Shown here piece after piece: positions 35,659 through 44,700 of a DNA stretch of 62,531 nt; the stretch's first letter is position 1; the number at the start of each line of letters is the position of its first letter. The position numbers and the translations under genes were made by a program. The notes beneath the pieces were generated by a model. That model was not told where the DNA came from and searched no databases. It saw nothing but the letters and a program-made list of their open reading frames with translations. Origin of the DNA: an uncultured Lachnospiraceae bacterium (GTDB lineage: Bacteria; Bacillota; Clostridia; Lachnospirales; Lachnospiraceae); contig CAJUOO010000008.1 in assembly GCA_910588535.1 (NCBI GenBank), forward strand, positions 1-62,531. The letters run 5' to 3'.

Positions 35659-36597
35659 TCACAGAACTTCCTTTCCTTCTTTTATCTTTCTTTTGCTAAG
35701 AAGCTTATCGGCAGGAAGCTGAGCCAATATAATCGCTCCAAATACCAGCATACACCCCATTAACTCTCTTGTGCTCAATCCCTGTTTTAACAATACCCAT
35801 CCCGCAAGTGCAGAAAATACAGACTCCAAGCTAAGAATTAATGAAGCAACTGTGGGATTCATATTTCTTTGTCCGATAATCTGAAATGTATATGCCACAC
35901 CGCAGGACATCACTCCTGCATATAAGATCGGTATTCTCGCCGCCCAGATAGCCCTCCATGTGGGCTGCTCCACCAACAACATAAGAAAGAGACAAAGAAC
36001 CCCGCAGGTAAAAAACTGGATGCATGACAGCTTGATTCCCTCCGCCTGTCCAGTATAAGAATCAATAATTAAAATATGAAAAGAAAACGCCACAGAGCCT
36101 GCCAGCACAATCCAATCCGCCCTCTCCACCGAAAAGCCTTGCTTTACACATAAAAAATAAAATCCGATCAAAGAAAGCAGCACTCCAAGCCATACAAAAA
36201 GCCCTACCTTTTTCTTTCTAATTATCCCGATCAACGGCACCAAAATAATATAAAGCGCTGTGATAAATCCTGCCTTTCCTACATTTGTATCCGCACTATA
36301 AAGTGAGATTCCAATCTGTTGTAAGCTACTTCCCGCACACAGAGCCATTCCACACAAGATCCCTCCCACAAATAATGTCTTTCGATCTGCACTGCTCTTT
36401 ATTTCCTTATCTTCTCCCTTTCTTTTTTTCAGCACAATGCACGGTATCAGCACCAAACCTCCCAATATACACCGCACGGCATTAAAGGTAAATGGCTGTA
36501 CATGCTCCATCCCCACACTCTGCGCCACAAATGCAATTCCCCAGATAAACGCTGTCAACAAAAGCATACCACTTCGCTTTATTGTCTCTGCCCTCAT
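35659..36597 (-). CDS. EamA/DMT-family transporter
   Basis: This is a 312-residue membrane protein with about ten transmembrane segments in two tandem EamA halves. The first starts GMLLLTAFIWGIAFVAQSVG, the second near 160 (VLAGSVAFSFHILIID). EamA proteins export or exchange small metabolites such as amino acids. The substrate is unknown here. The ATG at 36597 is chosen because GAGGTGG lies 8 bp upstream. An upstream extension of 23 residues is unlikely. The gene is monocistronic and divergent from the DUF4250 gene. Confidence 0.88.
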   Translation of the reverse strand: MRAETIKRSGMLLLTAFIWGIAFVAQSVGMEHVQPFTFNAVRCILGGLVLIPCIVLKKRKGEDKEIKSSADRKTLFVGGILCGMALCAGSSLQQIGISLYSADTNVGKAGFITALYIILVPLIGIIRKKKVGLFVWLGVLLSLIGFYFLCVKQGFSVERADWIVLAGSVAFSFHILIIDSYTGQAEGIKLSCIQFFTCGVLCLFLMLLVEQPTWRAIWAARIPILYAGVMSCGVAYTFQIIGQRNMNPTVASLILSLESVFSALAGWVLLKQGLSTRELMGCMLVFGAIILAQLPADKLLSKRKIKEGKEVL

Positions 36598-36743
36598 TTT
36601 CTGCCACCTCTCTCGTATTATTGTACCTGATTCTATCATACTCTTTTTTCTTTGTCCAGCTTGCAAATCTGTATCGCCTATGCTAATATATGTTCAAAAC
36701 GATGATTCTTTTTATATAAAAGTCTGTACAGAAAGGAACGATT

Positions 36744-36929
36744 ATGTCACACACAGAATTGCCAAACGATCCTGTTATACTTTTAAGCTACATCAACACA
36801 CAGCTCCGAGACCATTATAGTACTCTGGACGATCTTTGTCTCTCTCTCCAGATCAATAAAAAGGAGCTTACAGAAAAGCTCCTCTCCATCGATTATAGCT
36901 ACCAGCACAATCTCAATCAATTTATCTAA
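36744..36929 (+). CDS. DUF4250 small protein, 61 residues
   Basis: The sequence begins MSHTELPNDPVILLSYINT and ends YQHNLNQFI. This matches the DUF4250 pattern (PxDPVxLLSxxNxKLRDxYxSLDxLC, then NQF) that I know from Clostridia. It has no signal peptide or membrane segment and is probably a small helical cytosolic protein. An AAAGGAACG site precedes the ATG. It ends 3 bp before the clpB stop codon on the other strand. Function unknown. Confidence 0.8.
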   Translation: MSHTELPNDPVILLSYINTQLRDHYSTLDDLCLSLQINKKELTEKLLSIDYSYQHNLNQFI

Positions 36930-36932
36930 GAT

Positions 36933-39521
36933 TTATTTTTCTTTTAAGTGCGCCGTCAACGCCCCACCTTGTTCCTCGATCACAATGGTGTCACCAGACC
37001 TTACCTCTCCGCCGAGTATCAGCTTTGCACACAATGTCTCCACCGTCTTTTGCAGGTATCGTTTCAGTGGCCTTGCTCCATACACTGGATCGTATGCCTC
37101 ATCCACTATATATTTCTCTGCTCTCTCAGAAAGCTCAATATTGACCTCTCTCTCCGAGAGTCTCTGGTTTAGCTCCTTCATCAAAAGAGAGATAATCGCG
37201 CTGACATTCTCCTTTGTAAGTGGTTTAAACATAATTGTCTCATCCAGACGGTTTAAAAATTCTGGGCGAAAATGATTTCTCAGATCCTGAAGTACCATAT
37301 CGGCATATTCCTTCTTGATCTCTCCCTGCTCATCAATCCCCTCCAATAGATAGGAGGAACCGATATTAGACGTCATAATTAAAATCGTGTTTTTAAAATC
37401 CACACATCTGCCCTGTGAGTCCGTGATCCTTCCATCATCCAGAACCTGAAGCAGAATATTGAACACATCGGGATGTGCCTTCTCTATCTCGTCAAACAGC
37501 ACAACGGAATATGGCTTTCTTCTAACGGCCTCCGTGAGCTGTCCACCCTCTTCATAACCCACATATCCGGGAGGCGCCCCAATCAGTCTCGACACAGAAT
37601 ATTTCTCCATATACTCGCTCATATCAATGCGCACCATATTCTGTTCATCATCAAACAAGCTTGTCGCAAGAGCCTTGGCAAGCTCTGTCTTGCCCACACC
37701 TGTAGGGCCCAAAAACAGAAAAGAACCTATCGGCTTGCCGGGATCTTTGATGCCCGCCTTGGAGCGCAAAATCGCCTCAGTCACACGGGTGACACCCTCG
37801 TCCTGCCCAACTACTCTCTTGTGCAGCTCATCCTCCAGATGAAGTGTCTTGCTCCTCTCACTCTCTGTCAGCTTTGCCACCGGAATACCCGTCCATCTGG
37901 AAATAATGCGGGAAATCTCATCCTCTGTCACCGCCTCGCGAACTAGGGACAGCTCCTTATTCCGCATCTGCTCCTCCTCGCTGGCAAGCTGCTTTTGTAG
38001 GGCGGGAAGCTTGCCATATTGAAGCTCAGCGGCCTTATTCAGATCATATTCCCTCTGCGCTTTTGCTATCTCATTATTTAAATTCTCTATCTCCTCACGC
38101 AGTTTCTGCAGACTCTCCACAGAGGTCTTTTCATTATCCCACTGCGCCTTTTTGCTGTTAAACTCATCTCTCTGCTCAGCAAGCTCCTTTTGCAAAGATG
38201 TCAACCTGTCCTGACTTAACCGATCGGTCTCCTTCTTAAGCGCCGCCTCCTCAATCTCAAGCTGCATAATCCTTCGCGACAACTCGTCAAGCTCTGCCGG
38301 CATAGAATCCAGCTCCGTCTTAATTAGCGCACACGCCTCATCTACCAGATCAATCGCTTTATCCGGCAGAAAACGGTCCGAAATATAACGATGTGACAAT
38401 GTTGCTGACGCCACAAGCGCCGCATCCGTTATCTTTACACCATGAAATACCTCATAGCGATCCTTAAGCCCTCTTAAGATCGAGATGGTATCCTCCACTG
38501 TCGGCTCATCCACCATCACAGGTTGAAATCTTCTCTCAAGAGCTGGGTCCTTCTCAATATATTTTCTGTACTCGTCCAGTGTGGTAGCTCCAATACAATG
38601 CAGCTCTCCGCGCGCAAGCATAGGCTTTAGCATATTTCCTGCATCCATCGCACCATCCGTCTTCCCCGCACCGACAATCAGATGCAGCTCATCAATAAAG
38701 AGAATGATCTCACCCTCGCTCTTTCTGACCTCCTCAAGTACAGCCTTAAGTCGTTCCTCAAACTCACCGCGGTACTTAGCACCAGCCACCAAAGCTCCCA
38801 TATCAAGCGCAAATATTCTCTTATTCTTAAGCCCCTCCGGCACATCTCCTCTGACAATACGCTGTGCCAGACCTTCCACCGCTGCTGTCTTACCAACACC
38901 CGGCTCCCCGATAAGAACGGGATTATTCTTTGTCTTTCGCGAGAGAATCCGAATGACATTACGAATCTCCGCGTCTCGCCCAATAACTGGATCAAGTTTT
39001 TGTTCTCTTGCCTTCTCCACAAGATCCTGCCCATACTTCTCTAAAGTATCATATGTCGCCTCTGGGTTATCGCTCGTCACCTTCTGGTTGCCCCTAACAG
39101 TGTAGAGAGCCTGCAAAAACCGCTCTCTAGTAATGCCGAACTCCCGAAACAGCTCCTTGAGCGCAGGATTAGGATTCTTTAACAAAGACAGAAAAAGATG
39201 CTCCACTGAAACATACTCATCCCCCATCTGCTTTGCCTCATCCTCCGCAGAGATCAAAACCTTATTCAGCATAGCCCCAATATAAAGCTGTCCGCCAGAC
39301 ACCTTCACGCGCTTCTCCAAATCGGACTTTACACGATTCAAAAAATACTCTCTGTGAATCTCCATCTTCTCAACAAGCTTTAATATCAGACTTTCCTCCT
39401 GCGTAAGCAGGCTATATAATAAATGTTCTTCCTCTATCTCTTGATTGCCGTACTCATAGGCAAGCTTCTCCATACCATTCACGGCCTCCAGAGACTTCTG
39501 GGTAAATTTACTTATATTCAT
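36933..39521 (-). CDS. clpB: ATP-dependent disaggregase ClpB
   Basis: This is an 862-residue AAA+ chaperone that, with DnaK, pulls proteins out of aggregates. An N-domain (about 1-150) is followed by the first AAA+ module (Walker A GEPGVGKTA near 205). The middle coiled coil is about residues 395-525 and distinguishes ClpB from ClpA. The second AAA+ module has Walker A GPTGVGKTE near 605. The C-terminal arm carries VYGARPLKRYLQ. The length is normal and the gene intact. No CIRCE or CtsR box is obvious in the 130 bp upstream. Confidence 0.96.
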   Translation of the reverse strand: MNISKFTQKSLEAVNGMEKLAYEYGNQEIEEEHLLYSLLTQEESLILKLVEKMEIHREYFLNRVKSDLEKRVKVSGGQLYIGAMLNKVLISAEDEAKQMGDEYVSVEHLFLSLLKNPNPALKELFREFGITRERFLQALYTVRGNQKVTSDNPEATYDTLEKYGQDLVEKAREQKLDPVIGRDAEIRNVIRILSRKTKNNPVLIGEPGVGKTAAVEGLAQRIVRGDVPEGLKNKRIFALDMGALVAGAKYRGEFEERLKAVLEEVRKSEGEIILFIDELHLIVGAGKTDGAMDAGNMLKPMLARGELHCIGATTLDEYRKYIEKDPALERRFQPVMVDEPTVEDTISILRGLKDRYEVFHGVKITDAALVASATLSHRYISDRFLPDKAIDLVDEACALIKTELDSMPAELDELSRRIMQLEIEEAALKKETDRLSQDRLTSLQKELAEQRDEFNSKKAQWDNEKTSVESLQKLREEIENLNNEIAKAQREYDLNKAAELQYGKLPALQKQLASEEEQMRNKELSLVREAVTEDEISRIISRWTGIPVAKLTESERSKTLHLEDELHKRVVGQDEGVTRVTEAILRSKAGIKDPGKPIGSFLFLGPTGVGKTELAKALATSLFDDEQNMVRIDMSEYMEKYSVSRLIGAPPGYVGYEEGGQLTEAVRRKPYSVVLFDEIEKAHPDVFNILLQVLDDGRITDSQGRCVDFKNTILIMTSNIGSSYLLEGIDEQGEIKKEYADMVLQDLRNHFRPEFLNRLDETIMFKPLTKENVSAIISLLMKELNQRLSEREVNIELSERAEKYIVDEAYDPVYGARPLKRYLQKTVETLCAKLILGGEVRSGDTIVIEEQGGALTAHLKEK

Positions 39522-39649
39522 AACATTTCCTCCTTTTCCAGAACGCCTTTTACATATTTGTTCTATAATTACTATAACACATATCTCAATTTTTTCAAGA
39601 AGGAAATTATGAATTTTTCATAAACAACTTGCAACAACAAACGAATGGC

Positions 39650-40636
39650 TCAAAATAGATGCCAAATAAAGACTACCGCTGCACTATATAAAACCATCTG
39701 AAATAACAACAGCAGAATCTTTACCCCAATATGGGAATGATTGAGTCCCGGAAGCCAGCCCTCTGGCTTTTTCCCCCACTTCACCTTCCTATTTTTATCT
39801 CTATAATAACCATATAGCCAATGTTCCTCTCCCTCTGAGAACATGCTGAGAGGAAACTCCCTCCCATATAGCTGTTCATCTATTTTTACATCTCTCTGAT
39901 AGGGCAGCAGAGCAATCATTCCCAACAAAATCAGAAGCAAATACATAAAAGCTGCAGAAGAAATCTCTATTTTTGCAACTAAAAGCTTCCACTGAAATGC
40001 ATACATTGCCGCTGTCTCCACACAGGCAAACATAAAAATCAGGTTTCTGTCCATAAGACCCTTATAATATACAGCCAACAGCAACAATAAAAGGATAAAA
40101 GGAAGCACATATATCAGCCCATGCCACAAATTTCCTTGCAGATATTCTTTTGTCGCAGGGTAGAAAAATGCTCGAAATGGTATAAGGAACAATGGCACAA
40201 ACACCAAATCATTGGCAAGCTCCAGCTTGTGGACCCCTATATGCTCCCGGATAAAACAAGTTCGCTTTTTTGTATCATTGTTCCACTGATTATCAAGCTT
40301 AAGCAAAATCATTTTCCTGTGGTATTTCTGATATAAATAGAAAAACTGGTTCCATATAAGTAAGATCGAAAAGATCTCCAGCACTCCTCCGGTCGTCCCA
40401 TATAGCCAGACAGCCAATGCGGACAGAAGAAGTTCTCCTATTGCCACAAAAAAGGCATTTTTTACCGCAACCTTGTACTGTCTTGCAATACATATGGTCT
40501 CACTGTTTAAGAGCCCCTCCTCTGTCATCACAACACCAAGTGCCGATCGTTGTTCCTTCTGGGAAGGCAGATAATATAACCGGTACAAAAATCCCAAAAA
40601 TACTGCATTAAACAGCAACAGAATCCCTGCTATCAT
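39650..40636 (-). CDS. Polytopic membrane protein of unknown function
   Basis: This 328-residue protein has about eight hydrophobic segments: an N-terminal one (GILLLFNAVFLGFLYRLYYL), several in the middle and a C-terminal one (ILLLLFQMVLYSAAVVFIW). A hydrophilic loop near residues 260-300 (EEHWLYGYYRDKNRKVKWGK) faintly recalls DUF5808-type domains of DUF1648-like membrane proteins; this is weak. It lies 23 bp downstream of serS and may be co-transcribed with it. I do not assign a function. Confidence 0.7.
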   Translation of the reverse strand: MIAGILLLFNAVFLGFLYRLYYLPSQKEQRSALGVVMTEEGLLNSETICIARQYKVAVKNAFFVAIGELLLSALAVWLYGTTGGVLEIFSILLIWNQFFYLYQKYHRKMILLKLDNQWNNDTKKRTCFIREHIGVHKLELANDLVFVPLFLIPFRAFFYPATKEYLQGNLWHGLIYVLPFILLLLLLAVYYKGLMDRNLIFMFACVETAAMYAFQWKLLVAKIEISSAAFMYLLLILLGMIALLPYQRDVKIDEQLYGREFPLSMFSEGEEHWLYGYYRDKNRKVKWGKKPEGWLPGLNHSHIGVKILLLLFQMVLYSAAVVFIWHLF

Positions 40637-40659
40637 GACATCCTCCCATCCTGACTGTT

Positions 40660-41937
40660 TTATTTTATTTCTGTCATTCCGCCCATATACGGTCTAAGCA
40701 CCTCTGGAATTTTCACACTTCCATCTTGATTTAGATTATTCTCCAGAAAAGCAATTAACATGCGAGGCGGTGCAACCACAGTATTGTTTAAGGTGTGAGC
40801 AAAATATTTCCCATCTTCCCCAACAACACGTATCTTTAAACGCCTTGCCTGCGCATCACCCAGATTGGAACAGCTTCCCACCTCAAAATATTTCTTCTGG
40901 CGCGGCGACCATGCCTCCACATCAATAGATTTCACCTTCAGATCCGCCAGATCTCCCGAACAGCACTCCAGCGTGCGGACAGGAATATCCAGAGAGCGGA
41001 ACAGATCCACGGTATTCTGCCATAGCTTATCAAACCACATCATGCTGTCCTTGGGCTTACAAACCACGATCATCTCCTGCTTTTCAAATTGATGGATACG
41101 GTATACTCCTCTCTCCTCAAGTCCATGTGCACCCTTTTCCTTGCGGAAACATGGAGAATAGCTGGTGAGCGTCTGCGGCAGCTTCTCCTCCGGGATAATG
41201 GTATCTATAAATTTCCCTATCATAGAGTGCTCACTTGTGCCGATCAGATACAGATCCTCTCCTTCAATCTTGTACATCATGGCATCCATCTCCGCAAAGC
41301 TCATCACACCTGTCACCACATCGCTGCGGATCATAAATGGCGGCACACAGTAAGTAAAACCTCTGTCGATCATAAAATCTCTCGCATAAGAAATCACCGC
41401 TGAATGAAGCCTAGCAATATCTCCCATCAGATAATAAAAACCATTTCCGGCAACCTTTCTCGCGCCGTCAAGATCAATGCCGTTAAACCTCTCCATAATC
41501 TCCGTGTGATAAGGAATCTCAAAATCTGGCACTACAGGCTCTCCATATTTCTGTACCTCCACATTTTCACTGTCATCCTTACCAATTGGAACACTTGGGT
41601 CAATAATATTTGGAATGGTCATCATAATCTTTTTAATCTTTTCCTGAAGCTCTGTCTCCTGTGCCTCAAGATCTGTAAGACGCTCAGAATCCTTTGTGAC
41701 CTGTGCCTTCATCTGCTCTGCCTCTTCCTTCTTACCCTGCGCCATCAGACCGCCAATCTGCTTAGATATCTTATTTCTATCTGCGCGCAAGCGGTCCGCC
41801 TCCTGCTTTGCTTCACGGCTCTTCACATCAAGAGCGATCACCTCATCCACAAGGGGCAGCTTACTATCTTGAAACTTATTTCTGATATTTTGTTTTACAA
41901 TCTCTGGGTTCTCTCTGACAAATTTTAAATCCAACAT
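40660..41937 (-). CDS. serS: Seryl-tRNA synthetase
   Basis: This is a 425-residue class II aminoacyl-tRNA synthetase. An N-terminal coiled-coil arm (about 30-100) contacts tRNA-Ser. The catalytic core has motif 2 (SPCFRKEKGAHGLEERGVYR) and motif 3 (ARRLKIRVVGEDGKYFAHTL then APPRMLIAFLEN). The start at 41937 has GGAGG 6-8 bp upstream and gives the conserved MLDLKFVREN beginning. It is controlled by a T-box leader about 340 bp upstream, with a tandem repeat in between. Confidence 0.97.
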   Translation of the reverse strand: MLDLKFVRENPEIVKQNIRNKFQDSKLPLVDEVIALDVKSREAKQEADRLRADRNKISKQIGGLMAQGKKEEAEQMKAQVTKDSERLTDLEAQETELQEKIKKIMMTIPNIIDPSVPIGKDDSENVEVQKYGEPVVPDFEIPYHTEIMERFNGIDLDGARKVAGNGFYYLMGDIARLHSAVISYARDFMIDRGFTYCVPPFMIRSDVVTGVMSFAEMDAMMYKIEGEDLYLIGTSEHSMIGKFIDTIIPEEKLPQTLTSYSPCFRKEKGAHGLEERGVYRIHQFEKQEMIVVCKPKDSMMWFDKLWQNTVDLFRSLDIPVRTLECCSGDLADLKVKSIDVEAWSPRQKKYFEVGSCSNLGDAQARRLKIRVVGEDGKYFAHTLNNTVVAPPRMLIAFLENNLNQDGSVKIPEVLRPYMGGMTEIK

Positions 41938-42053
41938 AATAATTTCCTCCATTTCTTCTCTACACTTTGCATAAGCAGTTTCCTTACATATTCCTTCACC
42001 AATTATTATGCGCTGCTTCTATGGCATATCTCTATTGTATAAGATTGTACAGT

Positions 42054-42270
42054 GCACTTGCAGCTTCTGCTGCTAATTTCCTTACGCACCCCTGCGTAAT
42101 CAAGTGGGGGAGGGGGTATCTTCCCCTACTCGCCGTGCGGGGCGCTTGCAGCTTCTGCTGCTAATTTCTCTGTGCGCCACTGTGTAATCGAGTAGGGGAA
42201 GGGCATCTTCCCCTACTCGCCGCGCGGGGCGCTTGCAGCTCTGCTGCTAATTTCCTTACGCGCCCCTGCG
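42054..42270 (-). repeat. Tandem 88-bp repeat in the serS leader, about 2.5 copies
   Basis: Units start at 42054, 42142 and 42229 (periods 88 and 87). Each holds CTTGCAGCTTCTGCTGCTAA and, downstream, a G/C-rich stem. The second unit has a perfect hairpin AGTAGGGGAAG/CTTCCCCTACT (loop GGCAT). The array lies between the T-box terminator and the serS ribosome binding site, so it is transcribed in the serS mRNA. Confidence 0.85.
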
Positions 42271-42273
42271 CAT

Positions 42274-42491
42274 AAAAAAAACCCTCCATCCCACTATATG
42301 GGACGGAAGGTATCTCCGCGTTGCCACCCAAATTGCCAGCGTATGCTGACCTCTCGACAGTAGAGTAAAGACTACCAGCCTCCGAGTTTCCCCGGTCACT
42401 CCGAAAGTGGAAAGACCCCGCCTTCTACCTGCTCACACCAGCCGCCGGCTCTCTGAAAAGAATAAGGAATCGTAGCTTTCATCATCGTGCA
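42274..42491 (-). promoter_or_regulatory. T-box riboswitch leader of serS
   Basis: The T-box sequence TGGGTGGCAACGCGG reads on the minus strand at 42330-42316. A terminator stem with CCGTCCCATATAGTGGGA and a run of seven T (42310-42274) follows. Stem I lies further upstream. Uncharged tRNA-Ser should promote read-through into serS. Confidence 0.9.
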
Positions 42492-42497
42492 TTTTCT

Positions 42498-42526
42498 GTA
42501 TTATATACCAAACATCCCTGATTTGC
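42498..42526 (-). promoter_or_regulatory. Sigma-A promoter of the serS transcript
   Basis: On the minus strand TTGCAA (42526-42521) and TATAAT (42503-42498) are 17 bp apart, placing the transcript start near 42491. Confidence 0.75.
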
Positions 42527-42537
42527 AAGGGTTTTCT

Positions 42538-43422
42538 CTAAAATAATATCCGAAACAACGGATATTCACCAAACAGATTCCTTTTCTTAAAATCCTTTCT
42601 CCCAGCATACGCAAGATAACAGGTGCAGTACTTTCTGCCACATTTAGGCTCTGGAAAATAATCTTCCATCGTGTCACCATCTATCTTTTCACCAAGTTCC
42701 TCCCAGCGCTTGTCCAAAACCGTACCTATATTGCAGGTGTGCATCCTTCCATCACCCTCCACAAAAAGACGCCCTTGACACATTGACACATCTGCTGGAA
42801 CAAGCGCAAGCTCCTCCACAAAATACGGATCAATATCTAAAAATGCCTCTATCTCTTTTTCTGTGTACGCACGCCGCAAGCCATCCATTTTATTGATCCA
42901 AAGGTAGACATCATCAGGAAGCTCTTTTCTTAATTGTGCTAAGATCTCCAGATTTTCTGGCACCCCAACACCTCCTGCACAGATATGGATTCCTGCATTT
43001 CTAATCTCTCTACATTTTTTTGCAAACTCCTCCACCCTCGTCATCTCTGGGTGAAAGGTTGCCCAAAGTCTCAGCTTATCCACCTTGCCCCCAGCCATCT
43101 GGTAACATGTAAGGAGCTCACTGACAGAAAAGCTCAGATTCGTCTGAGCACCCACGGCATCTGTCCCCGGAAGGCTACTTATACGCGCAAGCCCTTCAGG
43201 ATACCAAGGATGTATCATCGCTTCCCCATAGGGAACTACCATCAGCGCGCCAAGCATCATCTCCTCTGCTCTCTCTTGATAACTTCCAACAAAAGCTTCC
43301 CACTGCTCCCGATCCTTTTCCAGTGCTCTCTCAGACATGGGATGTTTGGAAAATGGGCAGTAAGAACAGCGATAATTACAGCTTTTCAGACTGCCGCGGT
43401 AGAGAATCATATGTTTTTCCAT
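42538..43422 (-). CDS. STM4011-family radical SAM protein
   Basis: This 294-residue radical SAM enzyme has the cluster motif CNYRCSYC (cysteines at about 15, 19 and 22), which binds the 4Fe-4S cluster and S-adenosylmethionine. The C-terminal region has several further cysteines (MCQGRLF, HTCNIG, CGRKYCTC), suggesting auxiliary iron-sulfur clusters as in SPASM-type maturases. The gene order with the next four genes matches the Salmonella STM4011-STM4015 locus. GGAGG lies 6 bp before the ATG, and the gene overlaps the STM4012 homologue by 47 bp. The reaction is unknown; peptide or protein modification is possible. Confidence 0.88.
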   Translation of the reverse strand: MEKHMILYRGSLKSCNYRCSYCPFSKHPMSERALEKDREQWEAFVGSYQERAEEMMLGALMVVPYGEAMIHPWYPEGLARISSLPGTDAVGAQTNLSFSVSELLTCYQMAGGKVDKLRLWATFHPEMTRVEEFAKKCREIRNAGIHICAGGVGVPENLEILAQLRKELPDDVYLWINKMDGLRRAYTEKEIEAFLDIDPYFVEELALVPADVSMCQGRLFVEGDGRMHTCNIGTVLDKRWEELGEKIDGDTMEDYFPEPKCGRKYCTCYLAYAGRKDFKKRNLFGEYPLFRILF

Positions 43423-44698
43423 AAAGCTCCTCCCATTCAGCCATCGCTGTCACAATCTCTGGTGAGATCAGCTGCGGCCCAAGATAATCGGAAAGCTCCA
43501 AGCCCTTGTCTGTCAGAGACAGATACTCTCCCCGCCAAAGATATCCATCCTTCTCCCAGTCACATAACAGCGAAAAATCTTCCATAACCTGACTGCCAAA
43601 CGTATTATAATAACGCGACAGGTCTAATCCGGGACGAATCAGCAGATGCCTTATCACATAGCGCCTTTTAAGCTCCTCCTCTGACAGAAGGATTCCGTGT
43701 GTAATCTTTGTATAATCTTCCGTCTGCTCATACTCATCGAGCCGCAGAAGACACTCCTTTTTTGTGATGGCATAGGGACTGCAAAAATGCAATCTCCCAA
43801 GATAGCTTCTTCCGCCGCATCCCAGAGCCAAAGAAGTACCATATCCACATTCAGAAAACCGCCTCTCTTCACTGCCCTTCACAAATCTCCGCATTGAATC
43901 CTGACGAAATCCTGCTTCTTTCAGGAAATCCCTAGCAACCCGATATTGGATAAGGGCTTTCTCTGGCTCCGGCACCACTCCCTCCCGCTCAAGCCCAGCC
44001 CCATGCTTTACATATAATGGGTAAATAAATATCTCATCTGGCTCAAAACTTATCGCTTCCTTTAACGAAGCAAGTAAACTATCCACTGTCTGTCCCGGTA
44101 TCCCGTAGATAAAATCTACATTGACACATGAAAAATCAAAGGACTGAATGAGCGTCAAGGCCTCTCTCGCCTGCTTTGCATTATGCTGTCTTCGAAGTGC
44201 TCCAAGCTCTTTGTCAGAAAAGCTTTGTATCCCCATGCTGATCCTAGAGACACCTGCCTGTTTTAAGATGGCAAGCTTCTCCCTTGTCGTCTGATTTGGG
44301 GCTGTCTCCACCCCTGTCCTCTGATCCTCGCTAAATTGAAAGTACTGGTTCAAGCTGCCAAACACTCGCTCAAGCTGTCTCTCTGTCAAAAGAAGTGGTG
44401 TGCCACCACCAATATCTAGAGAAGAAAATACAGACTGATATGGCTTTAAAACTTCATGATACTGCCTGCTCTGTTGTTCTACTGCTGCAAGATATCGATC
44501 TATTCTCTCCTGCGTCTGCCCAGTCACAGAAAATAGATTACAATAGCCACACTTTGTCTGGCAAAAAGGAATATGGAGATACAGCCCATGTCCCTCCCCT
44601 TTTAGAAGTGGGGCATACTCCGAAAGTGAAGGTCCACTGAGAGGACGATACGCCGTTTTATGCGGATAACTATACATATATTGAACATACGGATTCAT
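43376..44698 (-). CDS. STM4012-family radical SAM protein (HemN-like)
   Basis: This 440-residue radical SAM protein has the cluster motif CQTKCGYC in GLYLHIPFCQTKCGYCN, GGGTPLL near 115 and the HemN/HemW-like core with VNVDFIYGIPGQT. The C-terminal domain (about 320-440) also resembles HemN-type proteins, but the context is STM4011-4015, not heme synthesis. The ATG at 44698 is favoured by a GGGAG site. Radical SAM proteins of this subgroup often act on porphyrin-like or peptide substrates, and the real substrate is not known. Confidence 0.88.
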   Translation of the reverse strand: MNPYVQYMYSYPHKTAYRPLSGPSLSEYAPLLKGEGHGLYLHIPFCQTKCGYCNLFSVTGQTQERIDRYLAAVEQQSRQYHEVLKPYQSVFSSLDIGGGTPLLLTERQLERVFGSLNQYFQFSEDQRTGVETAPNQTTREKLAILKQAGVSRISMGIQSFSDKELGALRRQHNAKQAREALTLIQSFDFSCVNVDFIYGIPGQTVDSLLASLKEAISFEPDEIFIYPLYVKHGAGLEREGVVPEPEKALIQYRVARDFLKEAGFRQDSMRRFVKGSEERRFSECGYGTSLALGCGGRSYLGRLHFCSPYAITKKECLLRLDEYEQTEDYTKITHGILLSEEELKRRYVIRHLLIRPGLDLSRYYNTFGSQVMEDFSLLCDWEKDGYLWRGEYLSLTDKGLELSDYLGPQLISPEIVTAMAEWEELYGKTYDSLPRQSEKL

Positions 44699-44700
44699 AC

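Noticed and set aside
39522..39649. CIRCE or CtsR heat-shock operator upstream of clpB
   Set aside because: No matching inverted repeat or heptad was found on either strand.
43376..44698. Coproporphyrinogen oxidase HemN/HemW as the name of the STM4012 homologue
   Set aside because: The radical SAM core resembles HemN, but the operon is the STM4011-4015 set and no heme genes are nearby.
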